Shown one piece after another: positions 1 through 8,658 of a stretch of 64,000 bases of DNA. The stretch lies in the NCBI RefSeq assembly GCF_045348435.1, contig NZ_CP157484.1:2294001-2358000 (forward strand), written 5' to 3'. Both the position numbers and the translations under genes were made by a program. The notes under the pieces were generated by a model that had not been told where the DNA came from, made no database searches, and saw only the letters and a list, made by a program, of their open reading frames with translations. Within the stretch, counting starts at the first letter, position 1. Each line of letters starts with the position of its first letter. The stretch is from Alsobacter sp045348435. GTDB lineage: Bacteria > Pseudomonadota > Alphaproteobacteria > Rhizobiales > Beijerinckiaceae.

Positions 1-227
1 TCCACCATCGCGATGGCGCGCCCATAGGTGAGGCCCGGATACCAGGTCGCGCCGAGCTCCATCGGAACCCCGAACGTCTCACCCTTCCGGTTCATCAGCA
101 TGACGGTGAAGTCCTCGGTCTCCTTGACGAAGGCCGAGTGGGCGGTGCGCTGCAGCGTGTGGGCCATGTTCTCGGCCGCCGCGCGGACGTGATTGGCCAG
201 GACCTGCAGGTTCATGCGGTCGAACAT
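1..227 (-). CDS. hyuB: Hydantoinase B / oxoprolinase B subunit, N-terminal part (runs off left edge)
   Basis: The first 75 codons of a minus-strand gene are present; the rest lies outside the window. The visible N-terminus (NLQVLANHVRAAAENMAHTL, then a SAFVKETEDFTVML-like stretch) has the layout of HyuB/5-oxoprolinase beta subunits, which work with HyuA in ATP-dependent opening of hydantoin or 5-oxoproline-type cyclic amides. The ATG lies only 5 bp after the hyuA stop, so the two are cotranscribed as hyuA-hyuB. Family assignment is good; the actual substrate is unknown. Confidence 0.85.
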   Translation of the reverse strand, partial: MFDRMNLQVLANHVRAAAENMAHTLQRTAHSAFVKETEDFTVMLMNRKGETFGVPMELGATWYPGLTYGRAIAMV

Positions 228-232
228 GGGCG

Positions 233-2311
233 TCACTCCGCGAAGGTCAGGTGAAGGTTGAGATGACGGTCGACCCTGAGCTTCGAGCCGGCCGGGATCG
301 CGCAGGTGGTGTCCTCCTGGGCGATCACGGCCGGGCCCTGGAAGTGGTCGCCCGGCCGAAGGTCTGACCGAAGATAAAGGTCGACCGGCCTGCTCGCCCC
401 GTCGATGTGGACCTCGATGGCGCGAACCGGGCGGGCGACGGTCTCGACTTCCTCCTCGGTCGCAAACGCGACGGCGGGCCCGGCGCCGATGGCCGACAGC
501 CGCAGGCTGATGACCTCGATGCGGCCAACCGGATCGTCGAAATCGTAGAGGCGCGCGTGACCCTCGTGGAAGCGGCTGGCCACCGCGGCGACGTCGCCGT
601 CGCGAAGCCAGGCGGGCTGCAGCGGGATCTCGATCTCGTAGCTCTGGCCGGCGTAGCGCATGTCGGCGAAGAGCAGCAGGTCGGCCGGGCCGCTGTGCCC
701 CTGCGCCTTGAGCCACTCCTGTCCCTCGGCCGCCATGGCCGCGAAGGCGGCGTGCAGGGATGGCAGGAGTTCGGGTGAGAGTTCGGCGAAAAGGGTGCGG
801 ATGAAGTCGCCGCGCAGGTCGGCCACAAGGCCGCCGAGCGCGGAGACGACGCCCGGCCGCCGCGGCGCGAGCACGCGCGCCATTCCGGTTTCGCGCGCCA
901 GGAAGGCGCCCAACATGGGGCCGCCGCCGCCAAACGGCATCAGGGCGAAATCCTGCAGGTCCACGCCGGCCCGCGAGGCCAGCTTCTCGACTTCCACGAA
1001 CAGCTCCGACACCGCGATGTCGATGATCGCCTGGGCGGTCGCCTCGACCGGTCGGCCGAGCTGCTCCGCCAGGCTCGCGACCGCCGCACGGGCAAGCCCC
1101 ACATCCATCTGGAGCTGGCCGTAGGCCATCTGGCTGTGGCCGAGCCAACCGCACACCACCATGGCGTCCGTAATCGTCGGGCGCTCGCCGCCGCGGCCGT
1201 AGCAGGCCGGCCCGGGAGTCGAGCCGGCGGATTCGGGGCCGACCCGTAGCACGCCCTGCGCATCCACGCTGGCGATGGAGCCGCCGCCGATCCCGATCGA
1301 GCTCACCGCGACCGAAGGGATGTAGAGCGGAAACTCGCCAATCATCTCGCCGGCGCCGAACTGGGCCTCGCCGTCGATGATCAGGGCGAAATCCGACGAG
1401 GTGCCGCCGATGTCGAGCGTGAGAATACGGCTTTCGCCAGCCTGACGCGCCAGCCACGCGGCGCCGATCACGCCCGAAGCCGCGCCGGACAGCAGCATCT
1501 TGACGCAGGAGCCCTTGCCTTCGGCGGCGTTCATGACGCCGCCGTTCGACTTGGTGAGCAGCGGCCGCGCCGGCACGCCGCTCAACGCAAGCCGCTCCTC
1601 CAGCGCCGTCAGGTAGCCGGCGACGCGGGGGTGGACATAGCCGTTCAGGATGGCCGTCGAGGTGCGCTCATATTCGCGGATCACCGGCCAGACCTCGGCC
1701 GACGTGAACACGAAGAGCTCCGGCGCAAGCCGCGCGATCTCGGCCTTCACCATCGCCTCATGGGCGTCGTTGCGCCAGGCGTGCAGAAACGCGACCACGA
1801 CGCCGAGGGCGCCTCTCGCCTTCGCGGCGACGACCGCCTCGGCGACTTTGCCGAGGTCGGGCCGCAGGGTTTCCGAGCCATCCGCCCGCAACCGCCCCGG
1901 GATGCCGAAGATCATGTCCCGCGAAGCCAGTTGGTCCGAGCGGCGACAGAACAGCGAATAGGTCTCCGGCATGCGCAGGCGGGCGAGCTCGATGACGTCC
2001 TCGAATCCCGCGTTGGTGAAGAGGGCCAGCGCAGCGCCCTTGCGCTGGATCACGGTGTTCATGCCGACGGTCGTGCCGTGCACGAAGCGCGTCACCGCCT
2101 GGGGATCGAGCCCGTCGCGCTCCCGGAGCAGGGCCAGCCCCGTCATCAGCTCCGCCCCGGGGTCATCCGGGGTGGTCAGCACCTTGAGGGAGGCCATGCG
2201 GCCCGAGCCGGTTTCCAGCGCGCAAAAGTCGATGAAGGTGCCGCCGATGTCCACGCCGATCTTCCAATCGGCGGCGCTTCGCCGCTCCGCGCTGGATGCT
2301 GTGTCGCTCAT
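233..2311 (-). CDS. hyuA: Hydantoinase A / 5-oxoprolinase family protein
   Basis: A 692-residue protein with the ASKHA-type nucleotide-binding signature GVDIGGTF at residues 19-26, a second GGTSSDFAL loop near residue 300 and the FGGGGPMLGAF segment near residue 460. This is the usual domain order of HyuA (Hydantoinase_N followed by Hydantoinase_A). The family hydrolyses cyclic amides such as hydantoins or 5-oxoproline using ATP, with HyuB. The ATG at 2311 was chosen over an upstream in-frame start because GAGG sits 8 nt before it and homologous sequence starts soon after. It is transcribed divergently from the oxidase at 2513, with paired palindromes between them. The neighbouring amine-oxidising genes suggest the substrate is an amino-acid-derived cyclic amide; that is inference. 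Confidence 0.9.
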   Translation of the reverse strand: MSDTASSAERRSAADWKIGVDIGGTFIDFCALETGSGRMASLKVLTTPDDPGAELMTGLALLRERDGLDPQAVTRFVHGTTVGMNTVIQRKGAALALFTNAGFEDVIELARLRMPETYSLFCRRSDQLASRDMIFGIPGRLRADGSETLRPDLGKVAEAVVAAKARGALGVVVAFLHAWRNDAHEAMVKAEIARLAPELFVFTSAEVWPVIREYERTSTAILNGYVHPRVAGYLTALEERLALSGVPARPLLTKSNGGVMNAAEGKGSCVKMLLSGAASGVIGAAWLARQAGESRILTLDIGGTSSDFALIIDGEAQFGAGEMIGEFPLYIPSVAVSSIGIGGGSIASVDAQGVLRVGPESAGSTPGPACYGRGGERPTITDAMVVCGWLGHSQMAYGQLQMDVGLARAAVASLAEQLGRPVEATAQAIIDIAVSELFVEVEKLASRAGVDLQDFALMPFGGGGPMLGAFLARETGMARVLAPRRPGVVSALGGLVADLRGDFIRTLFAELSPELLPSLHAAFAAMAAEGQEWLKAQGHSGPADLLLFADMRYAGQSYEIEIPLQPAWLRDGDVAAVASRFHEGHARLYDFDDPVGRIEVISLRLSAIGAGPAVAFATEEEVETVARPVRAIEVHIDGASRPVDLYLRSDLRPGDHFQGPAVIAQEDTTCAIPAGSKLRVDRHLNLHLTFAE

Positions 2312-2387
2312 GTCCGATCCTCGTTCCGGGCCCGGAAAGCTGGCACGCGGCCGGCGGGAGGGTCCAAGACGCAAACGGGGCAAAGGC

Positions 2388-2429
2388 ATAAGATCGGCTT
2401 ATAGGCAGCCCATAGGTCGGGCTTATGGG
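2388..2429. promoter_or_regulatory. Paired palindromic boxes in hyuA / oxidase divergent promoter
   Basis: Two similar 15-bp boxes lie in the 201-bp gap between divergent genes. Box 1 (2388-2402) is ATAAG-N5-CTTAT. Box 2 (2412-2426) is ATAGGTCGGGCTTAT, matching box 1 at 11 of 15 positions, and is itself inside the wider inverted repeat CCCATA-N9-TATGGG (2409-2429). Centres are 24 bp apart. Two related dyads in a divergent promoter look like operators for a dimeric regulator; the Lrp/AsnC protein at 20831 is one candidate, but nothing in the sequence proves it. Confidence 0.5.
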
Positions 2430-2512
2430 CGGCCCTCGTTCCTGTCTTTGACGTCCGGGCGGGACCGGGCCAGCCTGCTCGACTGAAACAGAGGCGCAGG
2501 TCGGGGTCGCGG

Positions 2513-3658
2513 ATGGACGTGCTCGTGCTTGGGGGAGGGTTGATGGGAACGGCTGCAGCCTATTTCCTCGCCCGGCGCGGCGTGCGGGTCACGGTTCTGG
2601 AGCGCAACCGCGTCGGCTCCGGGGCGACCGTGGCGTCGTTCGGCAATGTCCGGCGCACCGGCCGCTACCTGCCGCAACTCCCGCTCGCGCATCGCTCCAG
2701 GGCCTTATGGGGCGAAGCGCAAGCCATGCTCGGACGGGATGTGGAATTCCGCGTCACCGGGCACCTCCGACTGATCTTCGAGGAGGACGCGCTGGCCGAC
2801 ATGCGCGGCTTCGCCGAGGCCGCGCGCCCCTGGGGGCTCGACCTCGAGGAACTGGGCCCCAACGAGGTCCGGGCGCGCTTTCCAGGGCTTGGCCCGAACG
2901 CCATCGGGGCCTCGTTCTCGCCCCAGGATGGCTGCGGCAACCCGCGCCTGATTGCGCCGGCCTTCGCTGACGCGGCGACCCGGCTGGGAGCCACGATCGT
3001 CGAAGGGTGCTTGGCGGGTCCGATCGAGACCACGGGGTCGGGCTTTCGCGTGCAGACGTCGAAGGGCGCCTTTGAGGCGGAAGCTTTGCTGAACACGGCC
3101 GGGGCCTGGGGCGCCCGCGTCGCCGCGCAGTTCGGCGAGGACGTGCCGATCACGGCCCGCGGCCCTCAGATGGGCGTCACGGAGCCTCTGCCCCACCGCG
3201 TCTTGCCGGTGGTCGGGATCTGGACGCGCAGGCCCGGGACCGACTGCTACTTCCGGCAGGTCGAGCGCGGCAACATCGTGTTCGGCGGCGCGGCCGAGCG
3301 GACCCAAGTGGACCTCGATCCCGGCCAGGCCAAGGCGGATCCGGCACGCCTTCCGGGCCAGCTTCGCGCGCTCCTGCGCCTCATTCCGGCGCTGGCCGAC
3401 GCCACCGTGATCCGGACCTGGTCGGGCTGCGAGGGCTACTTGGCGGACATGTTGCCCGTGATGGGGCCGTCGGCCACCACGCCCGGCCTGTTCCACGCGT
3501 TCGGGTTTTCGGGCAGCGGCTTCCAGCTCGGTCCGGGCGTGGGCGACGTCATGGCGGAACTGATCGCCACCGGCGGCGTCGCCGATATCCCGCTCGCCGA
3601 TTTTCGCATCGACCGGTTCGCCAGCGTCCCGGCGGCCGCGTCAACGGCGGCTAGCTAA
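2513..3658 (+). CDS. FAD-dependent amino acid/amine oxidoreductase (DAO family)
   Basis: A 381-residue protein opening directly with a dinucleotide-binding fold (GGGLMG at residues 7-12, then an acidic residue ending beta-2 in LERN). It ends with the FSGSGFQLGPGVGDV segment typical of DAO-family flavoenzymes (D-amino acid oxidase, sarcosine/glycine oxidase, DadA). Such enzymes oxidise the C-N bond of amino acids or secondary amines, passing electrons to oxygen or the respiratory chain. No signal peptide is seen, so it is cytoplasmic or peripherally membrane-bound. Its 3' end overlaps the convergent GNAT gene by 8 bp. It is one of three DAO-family genes in this island. The precise substrate cannot be read from sequence. 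Confidence 0.88.
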   Translation: MDVLVLGGGLMGTAAAYFLARRGVRVTVLERNRVGSGATVASFGNVRRTGRYLPQLPLAHRSRALWGEAQAMLGRDVEFRVTGHLRLIFEEDALADMRGFAEAARPWGLDLEELGPNEVRARFPGLGPNAIGASFSPQDGCGNPRLIAPAFADAATRLGATIVEGCLAGPIETTGSGFRVQTSKGAFEAEALLNTAGAWGARVAAQFGEDVPITARGPQMGVTEPLPHRVLPVVGIWTRRPGTDCYFRQVERGNIVFGGAAERTQVDLDPGQAKADPARLPGQLRALLRLIPALADATVIRTWSGCEGYLADMLPVMGPSATTPGLFHAFGFSGSGFQLGPGVGDVMAELIATGGVADIPLADFRIDRFASVPAAASTAAS

Positions 3659-4538
3659 GCGCGTGGCTGGCCAAGGCGTAGATGCGCGGGGCTCCAGCCG
3701 AAGGCGCGACCGGAAGCCAGGGAGACGAGGCGAGCGACATGGTCGTCACGGTGTCGAACACGGGCAGACCTGCGCGAACGAGCAGTTCGGCGAAGGGGCC
3801 TGCTTCGCTCCGTGTGTCGAGGCGAACGAAGGACCCCGCATGAGCGGCGATGTGCGGCGCCGCGAGCGCGACCGCATCCTCGTCGGTCGTGGCCACGAGC
3901 GGACCGACGACGTAGCCGCGGCCGAAGGGCCTGCAAAGCCCATAGCCGACCACCGCGCCGTCGCGCTCGAGCACCAGACCCTGGGACATCCCTGCCAGCA
4001 GGTCGAGAAGCCTGCGGCGGTCAGCCCCGAAAGCTACCCGGTCGAGCGCCGCGATCGCGTCCATGTCGGCGGGGGCGATGGGCCGCAGCATCCCCCTGGG
4101 TTTCACGTCGGCGGTAAGCCGCGCTTCGCCCTGGCATTGATAGACGGTCGCCTCGTCCTTGAAGCCCATGGAGCGGTACAGCGGCTGGGCGGCGCGCGTC
4201 GCGTTGAGCCCGAGACGACGCGGCGCTGTTTGGGCGATCACGTGTTCCATCAGCCAGCGGCCTGCGCCATGGGTCTGCAGGCGTGGCGACGTGATCAGCA
4301 TCCCCATGGTGGCGAAGTCCTCGCCATGCGTGAACCACATGGCGGTGCTCAGCACGCGCCCGATCTCGTCGCTGGCCGCAAGCCCATGCCCGAAGCCGAG
4401 CAGCATCTCCCAGTCCGCCTCCCGATGCGGCCAGCGCACCGCCATGGACAGGGCGTGTAGTCGTCCTAGTGCGACATCGCGGATGTCCCCGATGCGCATC
4501 TTGTAGGTTTCGAGCGCGAGCTCGGTTGTAAGCGTCAC
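3651..4538 (-). CDS. YitH-like tandem GNAT acetyltransferase (copy 1)
   Basis: A 295-residue protein with two GNAT-like halves. The N-terminal half has an acetyl-CoA loop QTHGAGR near residues 92-98, fitting Q/R-x-x-G-x-G/A. The C-terminal half (from about residue 160) resembles the Acetyltransf_18 domain of YitH-like proteins, with GRGYVVGPLVA and a closing MSLASS segment. It is clearly paralogous to the protein at 12385: both share the WPH-R-x-x-DWE N-terminal block and a PLY-x-x-x-GF block. GNATs of this type N-acetylate small amines; a role in modifying the island's substrate or a toxic intermediate is inference. Divergent from the dehydrogenase at 4782, convergent with the oxidase. Confidence 0.85.
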   Translation of the reverse strand: MTLTTELALETYKMRIGDIRDVALGRLHALSMAVRWPHREADWEMLLGFGHGLAASDEIGRVLSTAMWFTHGEDFATMGMLITSPRLQTHGAGRWLMEHVIAQTAPRRLGLNATRAAQPLYRSMGFKDEATVYQCQGEARLTADVKPRGMLRPIAPADMDAIAALDRVAFGADRRRLLDLLAGMSQGLVLERDGAVVGYGLCRPFGRGYVVGPLVATTDEDAVALAAPHIAAHAGSFVRLDTRSEAGPFAELLVRAGLPVFDTVTTMSLASSPWLPVAPSAGAPRIYALASHALS

Positions 4539-4599
4539 GGCCTGGCCTGCCTTCGTCCCAGCTCCCGCAACCTAGTTAGCAAAGTCGGCGCGAAATCAT

Positions 4600-4621
4600 G
4601 CGCTGCGGATTGGCGCAGCGC
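4600..4621. promoter_or_regulatory. Inverted repeat in divergent GNAT / ghrA-like intergenic region
   Basis: A perfect 8-bp dyad GCGCTGCG-N6-CGCAGCGC lies in the 243-bp gap between the minus-strand GNAT (start 4538) and the plus-strand dehydrogenase (start 4782). A very similar element (GCGCCGCAG-N5-CTGCAGCGC) lies at 21357-21379 before the last oxidase of the island. A shared operator is plausible, but such words are not rare at this base composition. Confidence 0.35.
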
Positions 4622-4781
4622 CGGCACATTGCACTGATTTCGGCTTCGCGGATCCTTGCAGCCCGCCGCCACTGCGATCACGACCCATTTCGGCGCGATC
4701 TGCCGCGCCGCGCCGGTGCTTTGAAGCAATATGCCGCCCGGGAGCAGCGAAGGTGCGCCGTCGCCGAGCAGCGGCGCCGCA

Positions 4782-5738
4782 ATGGCGCCCGGCCGGGCTG
4801 CGGGAGCTTTCGCTGTGGCTTTTCTCTTCACCTCGGACGCCGCGCGGGCCCGTGTGTTTGCAGAGGTCTTTGCGCGCGGACAACCGGAACTCGCCTTCGT
4901 GACGGACCCGAGTCAGGTGGATCCAAATGCGGTCCGTTATCTGCTGTCGTGGACTCTTCCGGACGACATCGCCCGGTACCGGAATCTCGAAGTGCTCTTC
5001 TCCATCGGGGCGGGCGTCGACCAGCTCCGGCTCGACATGCTGCCGGAGCACGTGCGGGTCGTCAGGATGGTCGAGGACGGCATCGTCCGCATGATGCAGG
5101 AATACGCCACGCTGGCCGTTCTGGCGCTCCACCGCGACCTTCCGGGCTACCTCGACCAGCAGCGCCGCGGCGAATGGCGCGCCCGGGCGACGACGCAAGC
5201 CCCCGATCGCCGGGTCGGTGTGCTGGGCCTTGGTCTGCTCGGCCAGGCGGTGCTCGATCGCCTGAAGCCCTTCGGCTTCCCGCTGGCCGGCTGGAGCCGT
5301 GCGGCGCGCAGCATCCCGGGCGTGGCCTGCCATCACGGCGCAGAGGGCCTCGAAACGTTCCTGGCCGCGACCGACATCCTCGTATGCCTGCTGCCGCTGA
5401 CGCCCGAAACGCGCGGTTTGCTCGACGCGGACCTGTTCGCGAAGCTGCCGGCGGGGGCCGCATTGGCCCATATCGGCCGAGGGCCGCAGCTGGACCAGGA
5501 CGCTCTGCTGGCGGCGCTTGACGCCGGCCATCTGTCGGGCGCGGTCCTCGACGTCACGGATCCCGAGCCGCTGCCGCCCGAGCACCCGCTCTGGCGTCAC
5601 CCGCGCGTGATCGTCACGCCCCATATCGCCAGCGTCACGCAAGCCGAAGGCGCCGCGCGCGCGGTGCTCGACAACATCCGCCGCCATGAGGCCGGCCAAG
5701 CGATGGTCGGCCTCGTCAACCGGGCGCGCGGCTACTGA
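4782..5738 (+). CDS. D-2-hydroxyacid dehydrogenase, GhrA-like (glyoxylate/hydroxypyruvate reductase)
   Basis: A 318-residue protein close to the length of E. coli GhrA. It has a Rossmann motif GVLGLGLLGQ near residues 145-154, a catalytic Arg in IGRGPQLD (about 233), an acidic residue in DPEPLPPEHP (about 262-266) and the catalytic His in TPHIAS (about 281). The family reduces 2-oxo acids such as glyoxylate or hydroxypyruvate with NAD(P)H. The ATG at 4782 is preferred because homology starts just after it; an in-frame ATG at 4731 would add 17 low-complexity residues. The stop is 23 bp before the next ATG, so it probably heads the operon 4782-10110. Confidence 0.88.
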   Translation: MAPGRAAGAFAVAFLFTSDAARARVFAEVFARGQPELAFVTDPSQVDPNAVRYLLSWTLPDDIARYRNLEVLFSIGAGVDQLRLDMLPEHVRVVRMVEDGIVRMMQEYATLAVLALHRDLPGYLDQQRRGEWRARATTQAPDRRVGVLGLGLLGQAVLDRLKPFGFPLAGWSRAARSIPGVACHHGAEGLETFLAATDILVCLLPLTPETRGLLDADLFAKLPAGAALAHIGRGPQLDQDALLAALDAGHLSGAVLDVTDPEPLPPEHPLWRHPRVIVTPHIASVTQAEGAARAVLDNIRRHEAGQAMVGLVNRARGY

Positions 5739-5761
5739 TCCACCCGCCTAGGAGACCTTTG

Positions 5762-6115
5762 ATGAGCCTTCTCAAAACCATTGATCCGACCCCGTCTTCC
5801 GAGGCCGTCCTGTCCAAGGCGGCGCCTGACAGACTGATCTCCGGAGATCCCGCCTTCCGCACATGGGCCCAGGACAGCGCGCGCGACGGGACCGTGCGGA
5901 CGGGCGTATGGGAGGCGACACCCGGTGAAACGGTGTCGCTCAAGGGCGAAACCTTCGAGTTCTGCCACATTTTGGACGGCGTCGTGGAGATCACCGAGGA
6001 GGACGGCGCACCGGCCACCTACCGCAAGGGGGACAGCTTCGTGATGAAGCCGGGCTTCCGCGGCGTGTGGCGCACTATTGAGACCGTCCGCAAGATCTAC
6101 GTCGTGGTTGGCTGA
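5762..6115 (+). CDS. Cupin-domain protein (DUF861 / EutQ-like)
   Basis: A 117-residue single-domain protein whose central part (FEFCHILDGVVEITEEDG, then YRKGDSFVMKPGFRGVW) is the DUF861 cupin fold, as in (S)-ureidoglycine aminohydrolase-like and EutQ-like proteins. The canonical metal-binding histidines are only partly present, so catalysis is uncertain. Start at ATG 5762, with AGGAG 7-8 nt upstream. Small DUF861 cupins are often found next to DAO-type oxidases and aldehyde dehydrogenases in polyamine-catabolic loci of pseudomonads and rhizobia (established context), which fits here. Ten bp separate it from the downstream aldehyde dehydrogenase. Confidence 0.85.
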   Translation: MSLLKTIDPTPSSEAVLSKAAPDRLISGDPAFRTWAQDSARDGTVRTGVWEATPGETVSLKGETFEFCHILDGVVEITEEDGAPATYRKGDSFVMKPGFRGVWRTIETVRKIYVVVG

Positions 6116-6125
6116 GGCGCGCGCG

Positions 6126-7589
6126 ATGGCGAGCTTCGACCCCGCCTCGGTGGAATGCCCGGCCGCCCACCTCATCGGGGGCCGGATCGTGCGGGCCGAG
6201 GGCGTCATTCCGCTGCGACGCCCGTCCGACGGACGCGATTTCGCGCAATGCCCGATCGCGGACGCCAGCACGGTCGACGCGGCCGTGTCCGCGGCCCGCG
6301 TCGCGCTGGCCGAAAGCGACTGGGGCGGGATCCGACCACGGGAACGGACGCGGGCGCTGCATCGCTGGGCCGACTTGATCGAAGTTGAGGCGGAGAACCT
6401 GGCGCGCCTGGAGGCCGTCGCCTCCACCCGGCCCATCAGCGAGCTGCTCGCCGGCGACCTGCCCGTCACGGTTGAGCAGATCCGCTTTTTCGCAGAGTTC
6501 GCCGACAAGGAGGGCGGCGCTGTCGCGCCGACCGCGGAGGACAGCCTCGGCCTGATCACCAGCGAGCCCCATGGCGTGGTGGGCGCCATCACGCCCTGGA
6601 ACTTCCCGCTGTCCATGGCGGCGTGGAAGATCGCGCCGGCGCTCGCGGCCGGCAACGCCGTCGTGCTCAAGCCTTCGGAGCTGACCCCTTTCGCGACGTT
6701 GCGCATGGCCGAGCTGTCGGTGAAGGCCGGGCTGCCGCCGGGGCTCGTCGCGGTCGTGCTCGGCGACGGCCCGACCACCGGAGCGGCCCTGGTGGCGCAT
6801 CCGGACGTGGCCAAGGTGAGCTTCACGGGCTCCACGGCCGCCGGCGCAGCCATCATGGCCAACATCGCCCGCTCGGGCGTGAAGCCCATGACGCTCGAGC
6901 TCGGAGGCAAGAGCCCGCAGGTGGTCTTCGCCGACGCGGACATCGACCTGGCCGCCGCCAGCATCGCCGGAAGCGTCCTGGCCAATGCCGGTCAGGCTTG
7001 CGTGGCGGGCACGCGGCTCGTGGTCGAAGCGCCCGTGGCCGACGTTCTCGTCGAAAAGATCATCGCCCGGCTGCGCTCGATCCGCCCCGGCCCGACATGG
7101 GACGCCGCGACCGCCTTCGCGCCGATCATCTCGGAGCGCCAGCTCGGACGTGTCGACGGCATCGTCCGCGCCGCCTTGGCGGCGGGCGCGGAGGCGCTCG
7201 TCGGCGGCCAGCGGCTGGACCGCGATGGCTCCTTCTACGCCCCGACGGTGCTCGCCGGCGTGGAGGCCAGCTCGCCGGCCGTAACGGACGAGATCTTCGG
7301 GCCTGTGCTGACCGTTCAAACCTTCGTGGACGAGGACGAAGCGCTGCGGCTGGCCGATCACCCGAGCTACGGCCTCGCGGCTGGCCTGTTCACCCGCGAT
7401 CTTTCCCGCGCGCTTCGCGTCACGCGGCGGCTGCACGCCGGCACCGTGTGGGTGAACCGCTACGGCCGGTCCCGAGACCACATCCTGCCCACGGGCGGCT
7501 TCAAGGGATCGGGCATCGGCAAGGATCTCGGCCGCGAGGCGTACCAGGCGAACCGGCGCAGCAAGAGCGTCCTCATTTCTTTCCAGTGA
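6126..7589 (+). CDS. NAD(P)-dependent aldehyde dehydrogenase
   Basis: A 487-residue ALDH-superfamily enzyme. Visible active-site elements are PWNFPLSMAAWKIAPALAAG (Asn near 159), LELGGKSPQ (general base Glu near 257) and NAGQACVAG (nucleophile Cys near 291), with EIFGPVLTV toward the C-terminus. It oxidises an aldehyde to the carboxylic acid in the cytoplasm. ATG 6126 was chosen: it follows the cupin stop by 10 bp and has GAGG upstream. An in-frame ATG at 6078 would overlap the cupin gene. It is probably the step after amine oxidation or transamination. The similar enzyme at 8659 belongs to the SSADH branch instead. Confidence 0.92.
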   Translation: MASFDPASVECPAAHLIGGRIVRAEGVIPLRRPSDGRDFAQCPIADASTVDAAVSAARVALAESDWGGIRPRERTRALHRWADLIEVEAENLARLEAVASTRPISELLAGDLPVTVEQIRFFAEFADKEGGAVAPTAEDSLGLITSEPHGVVGAITPWNFPLSMAAWKIAPALAAGNAVVLKPSELTPFATLRMAELSVKAGLPPGLVAVVLGDGPTTGAALVAHPDVAKVSFTGSTAAGAAIMANIARSGVKPMTLELGGKSPQVVFADADIDLAAASIAGSVLANAGQACVAGTRLVVEAPVADVLVEKIIARLRSIRPGPTWDAATAFAPIISERQLGRVDGIVRAALAAGAEALVGGQRLDRDGSFYAPTVLAGVEASSPAVTDEIFGPVLTVQTFVDEDEALRLADHPSYGLAAGLFTRDLSRALRVTRRLHAGTVWVNRYGRSRDHILPTGGFKGSGIGKDLGREAYQANRRSKSVLISFQ

Positions 7590-7600
7590 CGGATCATCCG

Positions 7601-8641
7601 ATGACGACCCACTCCATTGCCCTCATCCCCGGCGACGGCGTCGGCCGCGACGTGACCAAGGCCGCCTGGCAGGCGCTGCAGGCCGTCGCGAAGGCGCACG
7701 GCTTTGCGCTCCGGGGCGACTGGTTCCCCTGGTCCTGCGCCGCCTATAAGGAGACCGGCGCGATGATGCCGGCCGACGGCATAGAGACGCTGCGCCGCTA
7801 CGACGCGATCCTGCTCGGGGCCGTGGGTTGGCCGGCGGCCGTGCCGGACGCCGTGTCCCTGCACGGCCTGTTGCTGCCGATCCGCAAGGCCTTCGTGCAA
7901 TACGCCAATGTCCGCCCGCATCGGCTGCTCCCCGGCGTCCAGGGACCGCTGCGCCGGGAGGGTTTCGACATCCTCTGCATCCGCGAGAACACCGAGGGCG
8001 AGTACTCCGGGGCCGGCGGCCGGGTGCATCAGGGTGGCGACGACGAGGTCGCCGTCGAGACTTCCGTGTTCACCCGCAAGGGCGTGGAGCGCATCCTGCG
8101 CTACGGCTTCGAGCAGGCGCGAAAGCGCCGCGGAAAGCTCGCCTCGGTGACGAAGTCCAACGCGCAGAAGTACTCGATGGTGTTCTGGGACGACATCACC
8201 CAGCGTCTCGCGGCCGAGTATCCAGACGTCGAGGTCACGAGCTACCACATCGACGCCATGGCGGCCCGGATGGTGATGGCGCCCGAGACGCTGGATGTGG
8301 TCGTGGCGTCGAACCTGTTCGGCGACATCCTGACGGATCTCGGCGCCGCCATCCAGGGCGGGCTGGGCTACGCGGCGTCCGCCAACATCAACCCGGACCG
8401 GACGGCCCCGTCCATGTTCGAGCCGGTGCACGGTTCCGCGCCTGACATCGCCCACTTGGGCGTCGCCAACCCGATCGCCGCCATGTGGTCCGGCGCAATG
8501 ATGCTGGAGCATCTCGGCGAAGCGGAGGCGGCGCGGGCGCTCCTGGCCGCGATCGAGCGGACCACGGCCTCGGGGATCGGCGCCGTGCCGGGCAAGGACC
8601 GAACGGAGGCGATCACGGCCGCCGTGCTCGCCGCCCTCTGA
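7601..8641 (+). CDS. Isocitrate/isopropylmalate dehydrogenase family protein, tartrate/D-malate dehydrogenase-like
   Basis: A 346-residue beta-decarboxylating dehydrogenase. It begins IALIPGDGVGRDV, then has RENTEGEYSGAGGR (about residues 128-141), the SVTKSNAQKYS segment with the catalytic Lys near 184, SNLFGDILTDLGAA with the metal-binding Asp residues near 241-245, and FEPVHGSAPDIA. The RENTEGEYSG form and length favour the tartrate/D-malate dehydrogenase (TtuC/DmlA) group over LeuB or Icd, but substrate remains inferred. ATG 7601 sits 11 bp after the ALDH stop, so it is part of the same operon. It would feed a 2-hydroxy-dicarboxylate into central metabolism. Confidence 0.88.
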   Translation: MTTHSIALIPGDGVGRDVTKAAWQALQAVAKAHGFALRGDWFPWSCAAYKETGAMMPADGIETLRRYDAILLGAVGWPAAVPDAVSLHGLLLPIRKAFVQYANVRPHRLLPGVQGPLRREGFDILCIRENTEGEYSGAGGRVHQGGDDEVAVETSVFTRKGVERILRYGFEQARKRRGKLASVTKSNAQKYSMVFWDDITQRLAAEYPDVEVTSYHIDAMAARMVMAPETLDVVVASNLFGDILTDLGAAIQGGLGYAASANINPDRTAPSMFEPVHGSAPDIAHLGVANPIAAMWSGAMMLEHLGEAEAARALLAAIERTTASGIGAVPGKDRTEAITAAVLAAL

Positions 8642-8658
8642 GACGGAAAGACGCGACC

